The notes under the pieces are model-generated. The model was not told the origin of the DNA. It saw nothing but the letters and a program-made list of their open reading frames with translations, and did no database searches. Made by a program: the position numbers and the translations under genes. A stretch of 64,000 nucleotides of DNA from JBBQXK01 sp038209775 (GTDB lineage: Bacteria; Pseudomonadota; Alphaproteobacteria; Rhodobacterales; Rhodobacteraceae), in contig JBBQXK010000017.1 of NCBI GenBank assembly GCA_038209775.1, positions 1 to 64,000 of the forward strand, written 5' to 3'. Below, one piece after another: positions 44,741 to 52,766 of this stretch (the stretch's first letter is position 1; each line of letters starts with the position of its first letter).

Positions 44741-44923
44741 TGTACGCATGAAGAGGTGCATCTGTGTGACGGGCTGGTGATGGGGCATCTGATCGAGTGT
44801 CCCAAGCACAACGGGCAGTTCGACTATTGCACTGGACGCGCGATGCGGTCGCCGGTGTGCATCGACCTGGCGACCTATCCGGTGAAGGTCGAGGGCGGGC
44901 GGGTGTTCATCGACGTTGGGTGA
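44741..44923 (+). pseudogene. mocE: 3' remnant of a MocE-type Rieske [2Fe-2S] ferredoxin
   Basis: The open frame from 44741 to TGA 44921-44923 reads CTHEEVHLCDGLVMGHLIE, then CPKHNGQFDYCTG and ends VKVEGGRVFIDVG. The two Cys-x-His ligand pairs (C-T-H and C-P-K-H) of a Rieske cluster are both intact, and the tail is the normal C-terminus of MocE ferredoxins. There is no start codon or N-terminal half; the sequence is joined directly to the mocD remnant. It is therefore a non-coding relic created by an internal deletion of a mocD-mocE operon. Confidence 0.85.
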
Positions 44924-44953
44924 GCGGCGGCGTAACCCGTTCATAATGCTGGA

Positions 44954-45013
44954 AACTGCTGTATGCGATCCGTATGCGATCCGTACAGCATCCGTATTAC
45001 ATCTGTACATACA
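44954..45013 (-). repeat. 60-bp palindrome plus 4 x 11-bp repeat module, copy C
   Basis: Read on the minus strand: TGTATGTACA (45013-45004), a 6-base gap GATGTA, then 11-bp units ATACGGATGCT, GTACGGATCGC, ATACGGATCGC and ATACAGCAGTT. It lies between the moc remnants and the ROK promoter, about 50 bp upstream of the latter's -35 box. This copy has the most regular units and gives the clearest consensus, ATACGGATCGC. Confidence 0.85.
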
Positions 45014-45063
45014 CTTTGCCCCCGTTTGCCGCAGCCTGCCCGCACAACGGGCGGATTGCCGGC

Positions 45064-45112
45064 TTGACAGACTCAGCTGTGCGTAGTTAGTTCGGACGCA
45101 GAACGAATTAAC
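45064..45112 (+). promoter_or_regulatory. Promoter and candidate operator of the ROK-led operon
   Basis: A consensus -35 TTGACA (45064-45069) is followed 17 bp later by TTAGTT (45087-45092) at the -10 position. The -10 overlaps an inverted repeat, GTTAGTTCG (45086-45094) and CGAATTAAC (45104-45112), with one mismatch and a 9-base spacer. Binding of a repressor there would block the promoter. The ROK regulator gene begins 10 bp downstream, so autoregulation is likely. Confidence 0.6.
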
Positions 45113-45121
45113 TGGTGACCG

Positions 45122-46342
45122 ATGGACCCGACCCCCCAGACCAATGTTTCGCGGCAGGTTTCGCTGTGCATGGCCATGCAGGCCATCATCCATTGCGGCC
45201 CGATTTCGCGGGCGTCCATTGCCAAGCAGACGGGGATGTCAAAGCAGACGGTGTCGGAACTGGTGCGGATTCTGGAAGAGGACGGGTGGGTGCGCGAAAC
45301 CGGGCGTACCTCGGGGCATGTGGGGCGCAGTGCGACGACGTATGAGCTGATCCCCGAAAGTGCGCTGATGGCGGCGGTGGACTTGGGCGGGACCAAGCTG
45401 CGCGTGGCGGTGGTCAATCTGGCGGGCACCATATTGGCCGAAGGGGTGGAGCCGACGCACCCCGAGGGGGGGCAGGCGGTGGCCGCACAGATCGGCGCGT
45501 TGGTTTTGCGCACGGCGGCGGAGGCGGGGATTGCGGCGGGACGTATCCGGCAGACGGTGGTCGGCTGTCCGGGGGTGCCGGACATGGGCACGGGGCGGGT
45601 GAATTTCGCGCCCAACATCGCGGGGATCGACCGGTTCGATTTCCGCGCGGCGGTGGCGGCGGCGGTGGGCACGCAGGTGTCGCTGGAGAACGACGTGAAC
45701 CTTGCGGTTCTGGGTGAGCATTGGCTGGGTCTGGGGCAGGGGCTTGACCATCTGGCGTTCATCGCACTGGGCACCGGGATCGGGGCGGGGATCATCGCGA
45801 ACGGCGCCTTGCTGCGCGGCGCTGCGGGGGCGGCGGGCGAGTTGGGGTATCTGCCGTTCGGCGCCGATCCGTTCGAGCCGGAATCGCTGCGCGTGGGGGC
45901 GTTTGAGCGGGTGACGGCGACCCATGGAATAAGGGCGGCATATAACGCGGCGTCGGGCCGCGATCTGGACGTGCCCGCGATATTCGATGCGGCGCGGGGG
46001 GGGGATGCGGCGGCGTCGGGGGTGATTGCCGGGGTTGCGCGCCAGATGGCGCGGGCGGTTGCGGCGATCGGGGCGATTACCGCGCCGGAACTGGTGATCC
46101 TTGGCGGGTCTATCGGCGCGCGGCCCGAGATTGTGGCGGCGACGCGGGCCGAACTGGCGCTGTGCTTTCCGTTTCCGATCCGGGTGGAGGCGAGCATCCT
46201 TGGGGATCACGCGGCACTGAACGGGGCGGTGGCGATTGGTTTGACGGAACTGCATACGGCGCTGTTCGCGCAGTCCGCGCCGGGGGCGGTGGTGACATTG
46301 CCGACGCCAAAGGTGGGCCTTGTGCAGAGGGCGGCCGAATGA
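45122..46342 (+). CDS. ROK family transcriptional regulator
   Basis: A 406-residue NagC/XylR-type regulator. The N-terminal winged helix includes SRASIAKQTGMSKQTVSELV and EDGWVRETGRTSGHVGRS. The ROK domain begins AVDLGGTKLRVAVVNLAG, with GTGIGAGIIANGALLRGAAG later. The CxCGxxGC zinc motif of sugar-kinase ROKs is absent (the segment reads RGAAGAAGELGYLPFG), which argues for a regulator rather than a kinase. It is the first gene of a seven-gene operon and sits just behind a promoter with an inverted repeat, so it probably represses its own operon and responds to the transported compound. Confidence 0.92.
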   Translation: MDPTPQTNVSRQVSLCMAMQAIIHCGPISRASIAKQTGMSKQTVSELVRILEEDGWVRETGRTSGHVGRSATTYELIPESALMAAVDLGGTKLRVAVVNLAGTILAEGVEPTHPEGGQAVAAQIGALVLRTAAEAGIAAGRIRQTVVGCPGVPDMGTGRVNFAPNIAGIDRFDFRAAVAAAVGTQVSLENDVNLAVLGEHWLGLGQGLDHLAFIALGTGIGAGIIANGALLRGAAGAAGELGYLPFGADPFEPESLRVGAFERVTATHGIRAAYNAASGRDLDVPAIFDAARGGDAAASGVIAGVARQMARAVAAIGAITAPELVILGGSIGARPEIVAATRAELALCFPFPIRVEASILGDHAALNGAVAIGLTELHTALFAQSAPGAVVTLPTPKVGLVQRAAE

Positions 46343-47595
46343 CTGTGCCCGCCGCCCTTCTCGCGCGGTTGCGCCCGCATTTGGATGCGGGGTTTGCCAA
46401 TGGCCTGTTGGTGCGCGCGGTGCAGGCGGCGTCGGTGACCGGCGACGAGGGGCGGATGGCCGATATGCTGGTGCCCGAGATGGGGCGGCTGGGGTTAAGC
46501 CCGTTGCGCGAGGATTTCCTGCCGGGCAGGCCGAATGTGACGGGCACGCGGGTGGGGTTTGGTGGTGGGGTTCATCTGCAGTTCGTGGGCCATACAGATG
46601 TGGTCCATGCCCGCGACTGGGGGGCGCATTGGGCGGGGCAGGCGCAGGCCGACCCGTTTGGCGCTGTAGTCATCGACGGTGAATTGTGGGGGCGGGGGGC
46701 GGCCGACCTCAAGGCCGGGATCTGCGCGGCGCTGGCGGCGCTGGAGGTGCTGGACCGGGCGGGGGTGAGGCTGCGGGGGTCGCTGTCGTTCGCGTTTGTG
46801 GGGGATGAGGAAAGCGGCGAGCCGGGGACCGGTGTGAGTGCAGGAATGCGGCATTGGGCGGGGGCGGTGGTGGCGGGGCGGTTGGCGCGGCCTGATGTGG
46901 CGGTCTATGTCGAGCCGACGCGGTTGTGCGTGATGCCGGTGCAGATCGGGTTCTTCATCGTCGATGTGGTGCTGACCGGGCAGTCGGCCTATTTCGGGCG
47001 GCCCGATCTGGGGCGGGATGCGTTGCGCGCGGCGCATCGGGTGTTGGCGGCGATCTGGGACCATTCGGATGCGATTGCGGCGCGGGCGGAACATGCGCTG
47101 TTGGGCCGGGCCTTTGCGCTGGTGACGGGGATTGCGGCGGGGGGGCTGATTGCGGTGCCGGGTGAGTGCCGGTTTTCGCTGATCCGCAAGCTGTTGCCGG
47201 ATGAGAGCCTGGATGCCGCGACCGACGCGCTGGAGGCGGTGATCCGGGGCGCGGTACCCGAGGGGATCGCGCTGTCGCTGACCTATCCGGCGGGGCGCGA
47301 CCATGCGCGGGGCGGGTCGCCTGCGGGGATTGCGGTGGACCATCCGTTGGTCACCACGCTGTCGGCCTGTCTGGCGGCGGTACGGCCCGGGGCGGGCGGG
47401 GTCGAGGGGGCACCGTTCTGGTCGGAGATGCCGTTCCTGACGGACATTATCGGCTGTCCCGCCGTCTATTGCGCGCCCGGGGACATTGCCATCTGCCACA
47501 CCAATCATGAGCGGGTGGCGCTGGCCGATTATCACGATGCCATCCTGTCTTTTGCTGCCTTTATCGCCATCACATGCGGCACCGTCGATCCGTGA
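46339..47595 (+). CDS. M20 family metallohydrolase (ArgE/DapE/carboxypeptidase G2-like)
   Basis: A 418-residue cytoplasmic zinc hydrolase. LQFVGHTDVVHARDW gives the first His and nearby Asp, WGRGAADLKAGICAAL the bridging Asp, FAFVGDEESGEPG the catalytic Glu-Glu, VYVEPTRL a further acidic ligand, and ICHTNHERV the last His. The family splits N-acyl amino acids or peptides. ATG 46339 overlaps the ROK stop in ATGA. With a YhfX-like amino acid enzyme in the same operon it may deacylate an imported N-acyl amino acid derivative; that is inference. Confidence 0.92.
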   Translation: MTVPAALLARLRPHLDAGFANGLLVRAVQAASVTGDEGRMADMLVPEMGRLGLSPLREDFLPGRPNVTGTRVGFGGGVHLQFVGHTDVVHARDWGAHWAGQAQADPFGAVVIDGELWGRGAADLKAGICAALAALEVLDRAGVRLRGSLSFAFVGDEESGEPGTGVSAGMRHWAGAVVAGRLARPDVAVYVEPTRLCVMPVQIGFFIVDVVLTGQSAYFGRPDLGRDALRAAHRVLAAIWDHSDAIAARAEHALLGRAFALVTGIAAGGLIAVPGECRFSLIRKLLPDESLDAATDALEAVIRGAVPEGIALSLTYPAGRDHARGGSPAGIAVDHPLVTTLSACLAAVRPGAGGVEGAPFWSEMPFLTDIIGCPAVYCAPGDIAICHTNHERVALADYHDAILSFAAFIAITCGTVDP

Positions 47596-47621
47596 CGGGC
47601 CGGAACCCAAGGGAGAAGATC

Positions 47622-48683
47622 ATGAAATTCAAGACTATACCGCTGTTCGCGTCGCTTTCCGTGCTGGCCCTGCTGGCGCTGCCCGCCATGGCGCAGACTG
47701 TCGGCCCGTCGGGCGAGGCGGCAACCCTGTCGTCCGCCGTGACGGTGGATGACGCGCAGGTGGCTGAGTTGAAGGGCAAGGGGCTGAAGGCCGCGCTCTT
47801 GTGGCACGACCAGTCGGATTTCGTGAATGCGGTGACGGCGGGGGCAAGCGATGAGTTTGCCCGGCTGGGGATCGAGGTGGTGGCCACCACGTCGGCCGGG
47901 TTCGATTCGGCGCGCCAGATGGCCGATGTGGAAACCACGCTGGCCTTGCAGCCCGACATCATCCTGTCGCTGCCCTTGGACCCGGTGGCGTCGGCCGCGG
48001 CCTTTGCCAAGGCAAGTGCGGCGGGGGCCAAGCTGGTGTTCCTGTCGAACCTGCCTGCGGGGTACAAGCATCCGGGCGATTATGCGGCCATCGTGACAGA
48101 TGACCTGTTTCAGATGGGCAAGCAGGCGGCGGATGCCCTGGCCGCGTCGATGGGGGGCAAGGGCAAGGTGGGGTGGATTTTCCACGATGCGGCCTATTAC
48201 GTGACGAACCAGCGGGACAATGCGTTCAAGACGACGATCCAGAACGACTATCCCGACATGACCATCGTGGCCGAGGCGGGGATCAGTGATCCGGCGCGGG
48301 CGGAAGAGATTGCCAACGCGATGCTGCTGCAGAACCCCGATCTGGGCGGCATCTATGTGACCTGGGCCGGGCCTGCCGAGGGCGTGCTGGCCGCGTTGCG
48401 GGCGAATGGCAACACCACGACCAAGATCGTGACGCTGGACCTGTCTGAACCGATTGCGCTGGACATGGTCAAGGGTGGCAACGTGACGGCCATCGTGGCG
48501 GATGAGGCGTATGAGCTGGGCCGCACCATGGCGGCCATCGGGGCGCGTGCGGTGCTGGGGGCCGAGAACCCGGCCTTCGTGGTGGCCCCGGCGCTGACGG
48601 TGACCAAGGAGAGCGTGGCCGAGGGCTGGCAGAAGTCGCTGCGCAAGGACGCGCCGCAATCGGTGCTGGACGCGGCGAAGTAA
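47622..48683 (+). CDS. ABC importer substrate-binding protein, first of a tandem pair
   Basis: A 353-residue exported protein with a signal peptide ending LPAMAQ. The mature part has the type I periplasmic-binding fold usual for sugars: DEFARLGIEVVATTSAGFD, DVETTLALQPDIILSLPLDP, VGWIFHDAAYYVTNQRDNAF and EIANAMLLQNPDLGGIYVTW. The start ATG 47622 has AAGGGAGAAG upstream; the frame before it is not needed. The next gene is a clear paralogue with the same order of blocks. It feeds the 49819 permease. Confidence 0.92.
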   Translation: MKFKTIPLFASLSVLALLALPAMAQTVGPSGEAATLSSAVTVDDAQVAELKGKGLKAALLWHDQSDFVNAVTAGASDEFARLGIEVVATTSAGFDSARQMADVETTLALQPDIILSLPLDPVASAAAFAKASAAGAKLVFLSNLPAGYKHPGDYAAIVTDDLFQMGKQAADALAASMGGKGKVGWIFHDAAYYVTNQRDNAFKTTIQNDYPDMTIVAEAGISDPARAEEIANAMLLQNPDLGGIYVTWAGPAEGVLAALRANGNTTTKIVTLDLSEPIALDMVKGGNVTAIVADEAYELGRTMAAIGARAVLGAENPAFVVAPALTVTKESVAEGWQKSLRKDAPQSVLDAAK

Positions 48684-48705
48684 TCGCGCAAAACGAAGGA
48701 GAAGC

Positions 48706-49764
48706 ATGATGATACGCCTATCTCTTTTGGCCGCCGTGCTGGCCCTGCCCATGCCCCTGTGGGCCGAAGCGCCGGTCACGGTCGGCCCCAACGGCGAGCC
48801 TGCAACGCCGGTGGCGGCGCTGCAACTGACCGATGCCGAGGTCGAACAGATCAGGGCGGGCGGGTATACCGCCGCCTTTGCCTGGCATGAGGTTTACGAC
48901 TGGTCGGCGGCGGTGGCACGGGGGGCAAAGGACGAGTTTGCCCGGCTGGGGATCGAGGTGGTGGCCGAGACCAACGCCGGTTTTGATGCCGCCAAGCAGC
49001 AGACCGACGTGGAAACGGTGATGGCGTTGAAACCGTCGATCCTGATTTCGCTGCCGGTCGATCCGGCGCTGGGTGCGGCCACCTATGCCGCCGCGCGCGA
49101 CGGGGGGGCGAAGATCGTGTTCATCGACAACACCGCCGCCGGGTTCACCCATGGCAAGGACTATGTCGCCACGGTGTCCGCCGATCTGGTGGGCATCGGC
49201 GAAAAGACCGCCGAGGCGATGAACGCGGCCCTGGGTGGTACGGGGCAGATCGGCTATATCTTTCACGATGCCGATTTCCCGGTGACGAACCAGCGGGATC
49301 AGGCGTTCGTCTGGATGATCGGCGACAGGTATCCGGGTCTGAAGATCGTGGCCGAGGCGGGGATGGCCGACCCCGCGCGGATCGAGGATATCGCCAACGC
49401 CATGCTGTTGCAGCACCCCGAGATTGACGGGTTGTATGTGCCATGGGCCGAGCCTGCGGTGGGTGTGCTGTCGGTGCTGCGCCAGTTGGGGCGGGATGAC
49501 GTAAAGATCGTCACCATTGACCTGAACGAACCGGCGGGGCTGGACATGGTGCAGGGTGGTGCTGTGGCGGCACTGATCGCAGATGAGGCCTATGCCATCG
49601 GCACCTACGCCGCCCGTGCGGCAGCGGCGGGGCTGTTGGGCAAGCCGGTCGATCCGTTTCTGGTGGTGGGTGCGGTGATCGTGGGGCCGGACAACGTATC
49701 GGAAGGGTGGAAGGCATCGCTGAACCGCGACGCGCCGCAATCCCTGCTGGACGCCGCAAAGTAA
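48706..49764 (+). CDS. ABC importer substrate-binding protein, second of a tandem pair
   Basis: A 352-residue exported protein with signal peptide MMIRLSLLAAVLALPMPLWA. It is a paralogue of the preceding gene: both have an opening TVGPxGEPAT-like segment after cleavage, DEFARLGIEVVAET, NAMLLQHPEIDGLYVPWAEP and the same ending (KASLNRDAPQSLLDAAK against KSLRKDAPQSVLDAAK). Ligand-pocket segments differ (WHEVYDWSAA against WHDQSDFVNA), so the two may bind related but distinct ligands for one permease. GGAG lies just upstream of the ATGATG start. A hairpin follows. Confidence 0.92.
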   Translation: MMIRLSLLAAVLALPMPLWAEAPVTVGPNGEPATPVAALQLTDAEVEQIRAGGYTAAFAWHEVYDWSAAVARGAKDEFARLGIEVVAETNAGFDAAKQQTDVETVMALKPSILISLPVDPALGAATYAAARDGGAKIVFIDNTAAGFTHGKDYVATVSADLVGIGEKTAEAMNAALGGTGQIGYIFHDADFPVTNQRDQAFVWMIGDRYPGLKIVAEAGMADPARIEDIANAMLLQHPEIDGLYVPWAEPAVGVLSVLRQLGRDDVKIVTIDLNEPAGLDMVQGGAVAALIADEAYAIGTYAARAAAAGLLGKPVDPFLVVGAVIVGPDNVSEGWKASLNRDAPQSLLDAAK

Positions 49765-49769
49765 CTGGC

Positions 49770-49791
49770 CCGCGCCCGGGTTCGGGCGCGG
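49770..49791 (+). other. Intercistronic hairpin after the second binding-protein gene
   Basis: A perfect 9-bp stem (CCGCGCCCG/CGGGCGCGG) with a GGTT loop starts 5 bp after the stop. There is no U-tract. Its position matches the hairpin at 30691 after the other operon's binding-protein gene. Confidence 0.65.
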
Positions 49792-49818
49792 CCCCCAATA
49801 GCCAGAAGGTCCGGTCAC

Positions 49819-50766
49819 ATGCCCTTTGTCCTTCCCAGTCGTGCCGCCTTGCAGGGGCTGATCGTCTATGCGGGGTTCGTGCTGATCTTTCTGTTCTTTG
49901 CCATTCTGCTGCACGACCGCGGGTTTCTGACGGTGCAGAACCTGACCAACATCGTGCTGCAGACCGCCCCCGCGACGGTGCTGGCGGTGGGGCTGGTGTT
50001 TGTGCTGGCAAGCGGAGAGATTGATCTGTCGTTCGGGGCGGCGGTGGCGCTGTCGGCGATTGCGGCGGCATTGGCGATGCGGGTGTACCCTTGGCCGGTG
50101 GGGGTTTGCGCCGGGCTTTTGACCGGCATGGCGGTGGGGGCGATCAACGGGGTGATCGTCGCCTATGCGCGGTTGCCGTCGTTTCTGGTGACGCTGGCCA
50201 TGTTGGGGGTCGTGGCCGGGGCGGCGCGCGAGGTGTCAGACCTGCAGTCGGTTCCGGTCACGTCCGAGACGTTCATCGCGATCTTTGGCGGTGGGCGTCT
50301 GTTCGGGGTGCCGTCGCTGATCCTGTGGACGCTTGCGGCGCTGATCGTCGGGCACATCGTGTTCCGCGAGACGCGGTTTGGCGCGCATGTGCTGGCGGTG
50401 GGGGACAATCCCCGGGCGGCGCTGGTGTCGGGGATCAAGGTGGCGCGGGTAAGGCTGGCCGTCCTTGTGTTGTCGGGGTTCTGTGCGGGGTTGGCGGGGC
50501 TCTTGTATGCCGGGCGGTTGCAGGCGGCGCGGTATACGCTGGGCGAGACCGACCTGATGACGGTGATTGCCGCCGTGATCGTGGGGGGGACGGCGCTGAA
50601 CGGCGGGCGGGGGACCATTCCCGGGGCGCTGGTGGGGTCGCTGATGATGGGGATGCTGTCGAACGGGCTGATCCTGATGGGGCTGTCGGTGTCGTGGCAG
50701 ATGATCATCAAGGGGCTGATCGTGCTGGCCGCAGTGGCGGTATCGTTGCGCGAACCGGCGCGGTAG
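49819..50766 (+). CDS. ABC importer permease (RbsC type)
   Basis: A 315-residue membrane protein with about 8-10 helices. VGLVFVLASGEIDLSFGAAVAL and AVGDNPRAALVSGIKVARV match the two RbsC-class hallmark blocks. GGTALNGGRGTIPGALVGSLMM is the conserved late loop. It follows the two binding proteins. Its ATPase is not adjacent but lies after the YhfX-like gene. Together they form a sugar-type importer, even though the other operon genes point to an amino acid derivative. Confidence 0.93.
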   Translation: MPFVLPSRAALQGLIVYAGFVLIFLFFAILLHDRGFLTVQNLTNIVLQTAPATVLAVGLVFVLASGEIDLSFGAAVALSAIAAALAMRVYPWPVGVCAGLLTGMAVGAINGVIVAYARLPSFLVTLAMLGVVAGAAREVSDLQSVPVTSETFIAIFGGGRLFGVPSLILWTLAALIVGHIVFRETRFGAHVLAVGDNPRAALVSGIKVARVRLAVLVLSGFCAGLAGLLYAGRLQAARYTLGETDLMTVIAAVIVGGTALNGGRGTIPGALVGSLMMGMLSNGLILMGLSVSWQMIIKGLIVLAAVAVSLREPAR

Positions 50767-50778
50767 GGGGGACTTGCG

Positions 50779-51987
50779 ATGTTTCTTGAGGTACTTCGCC
50801 GTCGGAACCCTGCGTTTATCCTGGCGGCACAGGGGCTGCATCAGGCGGGGCTGATCCCGGCCAATTCCTATGTGATCGACCTGGATGCGGTGACGGCGAA
50901 CGCGCGGCTGATCCGGGCCGAGGGGGACCGGCTGGGGTTGCGCGTTTACGCCATGACCAAGCAGGTCAGCCGCCAGTCGGGGTTTTCCCATGCCGTGATG
51001 GCAGGTGGGATCGACCGGGCGGTGGCGGTGGACATGGCCTGTGCGCTGGCCTGCCACCGGGCGGGGCTGCGGATCGGGCATCTGGGGCATCTGGTGCAGG
51101 TGCCGCGTGCCGAGGCGAAGGCTGCGGCGGCGATGGCGCCGGATTTCTGGACGGTGTTTTCGGATGACAAGGCGGCCGAGGCGGCTGCCGTGACGGGTGT
51201 GGGGCGGGAGCAGGCGATACTGGCGCGGGTGCAGACAGCGGGGGATACGTTTTATCCCGGGCATGAGGGCGGCTTTGCGGCTGAGGATGCCGTTGATGCG
51301 GCCCGGCGGATTGACGCGCTGGCGGGGGCGCGGTTTGCGGGGATCACGACGTTTCCGGCGCAGTTGTATGACCATGCGACGCGCATGGTGCGGCATACGC
51401 CGAACCTTGCGACCTTGCAGCGGACGGCGGATGCGCTGCGTCGCGCGGGGTTTGAGGGGATCGAGATCAACGCGCCCGGCACCACGTCGGTGGTGACGCT
51501 GCAGGCGTTGGCGGAGGCGGGGGCGACGCAGGTGGAGCCGGGGAACGGGCTGCACGGCACGACGCCGCTGCATGCGGTCGAGGATTTGCCGGAGGTGCCG
51601 GCGGTTCTGTATCTGAGCGAGGTCAGCCATCTGCATGGCGGGCGGGCGTATTGCTTTGGCGGCGTGCTGTATGTCGATCCGGTGTTCCCGGCGTATGAGG
51701 TGCGGGCGCTGGTGGGTGCGGAGCCCACGACCGATGCGTCGGCGCTGCGCCGCGTGGACATCCCGCCGCCGTCGGCCATCGACTATTACGGCATGATCGA
51801 CGCCACGGGGCCGCATCCGCCCCGCACCGGCGACAGCGTGGTGTTCGGGTTTCGCGGGCAGGCTTTTGTCACCCGCGCCTATGCGGTGGGGATTGCGGGG
51901 GTGTCCACCGGGGTGCCGCGTGTGGTGTCGATAGAGAACTGCTTTGGTCAGGCGGAACCCTGGCCCGCCGTGGGAGGCCCGCGATGA
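50779..51987 (+). CDS. yhfX: YhfX-like PLP-dependent enzyme (alanine racemase fold)
   Basis: A 402-residue protein. The opening MFLEVLRRRNPAFILAAQGL and the blocks SYVIDLDAVTANARLI, VYAMTKQVSRQSG (with the probable PLP Lys), IGHLGHLVQVPRAEA, FYPGHEGGFA, EISH-like LSEVSHLHGGRAYCFGG and the late PSAIDYYG all follow the YhfX family of fold-III PLP enzymes. YhfX is thought to act as an amino acid racemase or lyase, but its substrate is not established. It sits between permease and ATPase genes of one importer (12 bp and a 4-bp overlap), tying it to the imported compound. Confidence 0.85.
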   Translation: MFLEVLRRRNPAFILAAQGLHQAGLIPANSYVIDLDAVTANARLIRAEGDRLGLRVYAMTKQVSRQSGFSHAVMAGGIDRAVAVDMACALACHRAGLRIGHLGHLVQVPRAEAKAAAAMAPDFWTVFSDDKAAEAAAVTGVGREQAILARVQTAGDTFYPGHEGGFAAEDAVDAARRIDALAGARFAGITTFPAQLYDHATRMVRHTPNLATLQRTADALRRAGFEGIEINAPGTTSVVTLQALAEAGATQVEPGNGLHGTTPLHAVEDLPEVPAVLYLSEVSHLHGGRAYCFGGVLYVDPVFPAYEVRALVGAEPTTDASALRRVDIPPPSAIDYYGMIDATGPHPPRTGDSVVFGFRGQAFVTRAYAVGIAGVSTGVPRVVSIENCFGQAEPWPAVGGPR

Positions 51988-52715
51988 CCCCGATCCTGCA
52001 ACTGAAGAACATCCGCAAGGCGTTTGGCGGGGTGACGGCAATCGAGGACTTCTCGCTGGACCTGCATCCGGGGGAAGTGGTGGCGCTGGTGGGCGACAAC
52101 GGGGCGGGGAAATCGACGCTGATCAAGATCATCTCGGGGGTGCATTCGCCCAGTTCCGGGGAGATCCTGCTGGACGGGGCACCGGCCAGTTTCGCGGATG
52201 CGTCGGTGGCGCGTGGGCGGGGGATCGAGGTGGTGTATCAGGATCTGGCGCTGGCCGATCAGCAACCCGTCTACATGAACCTGTTTCTGGGGCGTGAGCC
52301 GGTGACGTCGTTCGGTCTGCTGGACCGCCGCCGCATGCTGGCCGAGACCGAGGCGCTGGTGAAGGAGCTGGACGTGCGCATCCCATCGGCCAGTGCGGTG
52401 ATCCGCGATCTGTCGGGGGGGCAGCGGCAGGGGGTGGCAATTGCGCGGGCCACGCATTGGGCGAAAAAGCTGGTGCTGCTGGACGAGCCTACGGCGGCCC
52501 TCGGCGTGGCGGAAACCGCGCGGGTCGAGGCGACGATCCAGGCGCTGAAGGCGCGGAACCTGGCGATCCTGATTATCTCGCATAGTCTGGATCAGGTGTT
52601 CCGTCTGTCAGACCGCATCTGTGTGCTGCGCAGGGGGCGGCAGATTGGCATGCGGGACACGGCACGCACCGACAAGAATGAAATCGTGTCGATGATCACC
52701 GGCGTGGCCGCCTGA
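51984..52715 (+). CDS. ABC importer ATPase, single domain
   Basis: A 243-residue ATPase. Walker A GDNGAGKST, signature LSGGQRQG, Walker B LVLLDEPTAALG and a switch His in IISHSLDQVF are all intact. It corresponds to one half of an RbsA-type ATPase, so it should act as a homodimer with the RbsC-like permease at 49819. Its start overlaps the YhfX-like stop in ATGA. A short stem-loop (52723-52739) follows its stop but lacks a U-tract. It is the last gene of the operon. Confidence 0.94.
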   Translation: MTPILQLKNIRKAFGGVTAIEDFSLDLHPGEVVALVGDNGAGKSTLIKIISGVHSPSSGEILLDGAPASFADASVARGRGIEVVYQDLALADQQPVYMNLFLGREPVTSFGLLDRRRMLAETEALVKELDVRIPSASAVIRDLSGGQRQGVAIARATHWAKKLVLLDEPTAALGVAETARVEATIQALKARNLAILIISHSLDQVFRLSDRICVLRRGRQIGMRDTARTDKNEIVSMITGVAA

Positions 52716-52766
52716 CCGCAAAGCTGTCCTTCGGGCAGCTATGGGGTCAGGCGGCCGCGGGGGGCG

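Noticed and set aside
44598..44780. Open frame of 60 codons across the moc remnants
   Set aside because: It is out of frame with both the desaturase and the Rieske sequence and has no ribosome site; a shadow of the decayed genes.
44954..45013. Iteron-like repeats as a replication origin or CRISPR
   Set aside because: No dnaA, repABC, parAB or cas genes are nearby, the same module occurs at two other places, and the 11-bp units are contiguous without spacers. An origin would need whole-replicon skew to support it.
52723..52739. Stem-loop after the 51984 ATPase gene as a terminator
   Set aside because: The 7-bp stem includes a G-U pair and is followed by ATGGGG rather than a U-tract; too weak to call.
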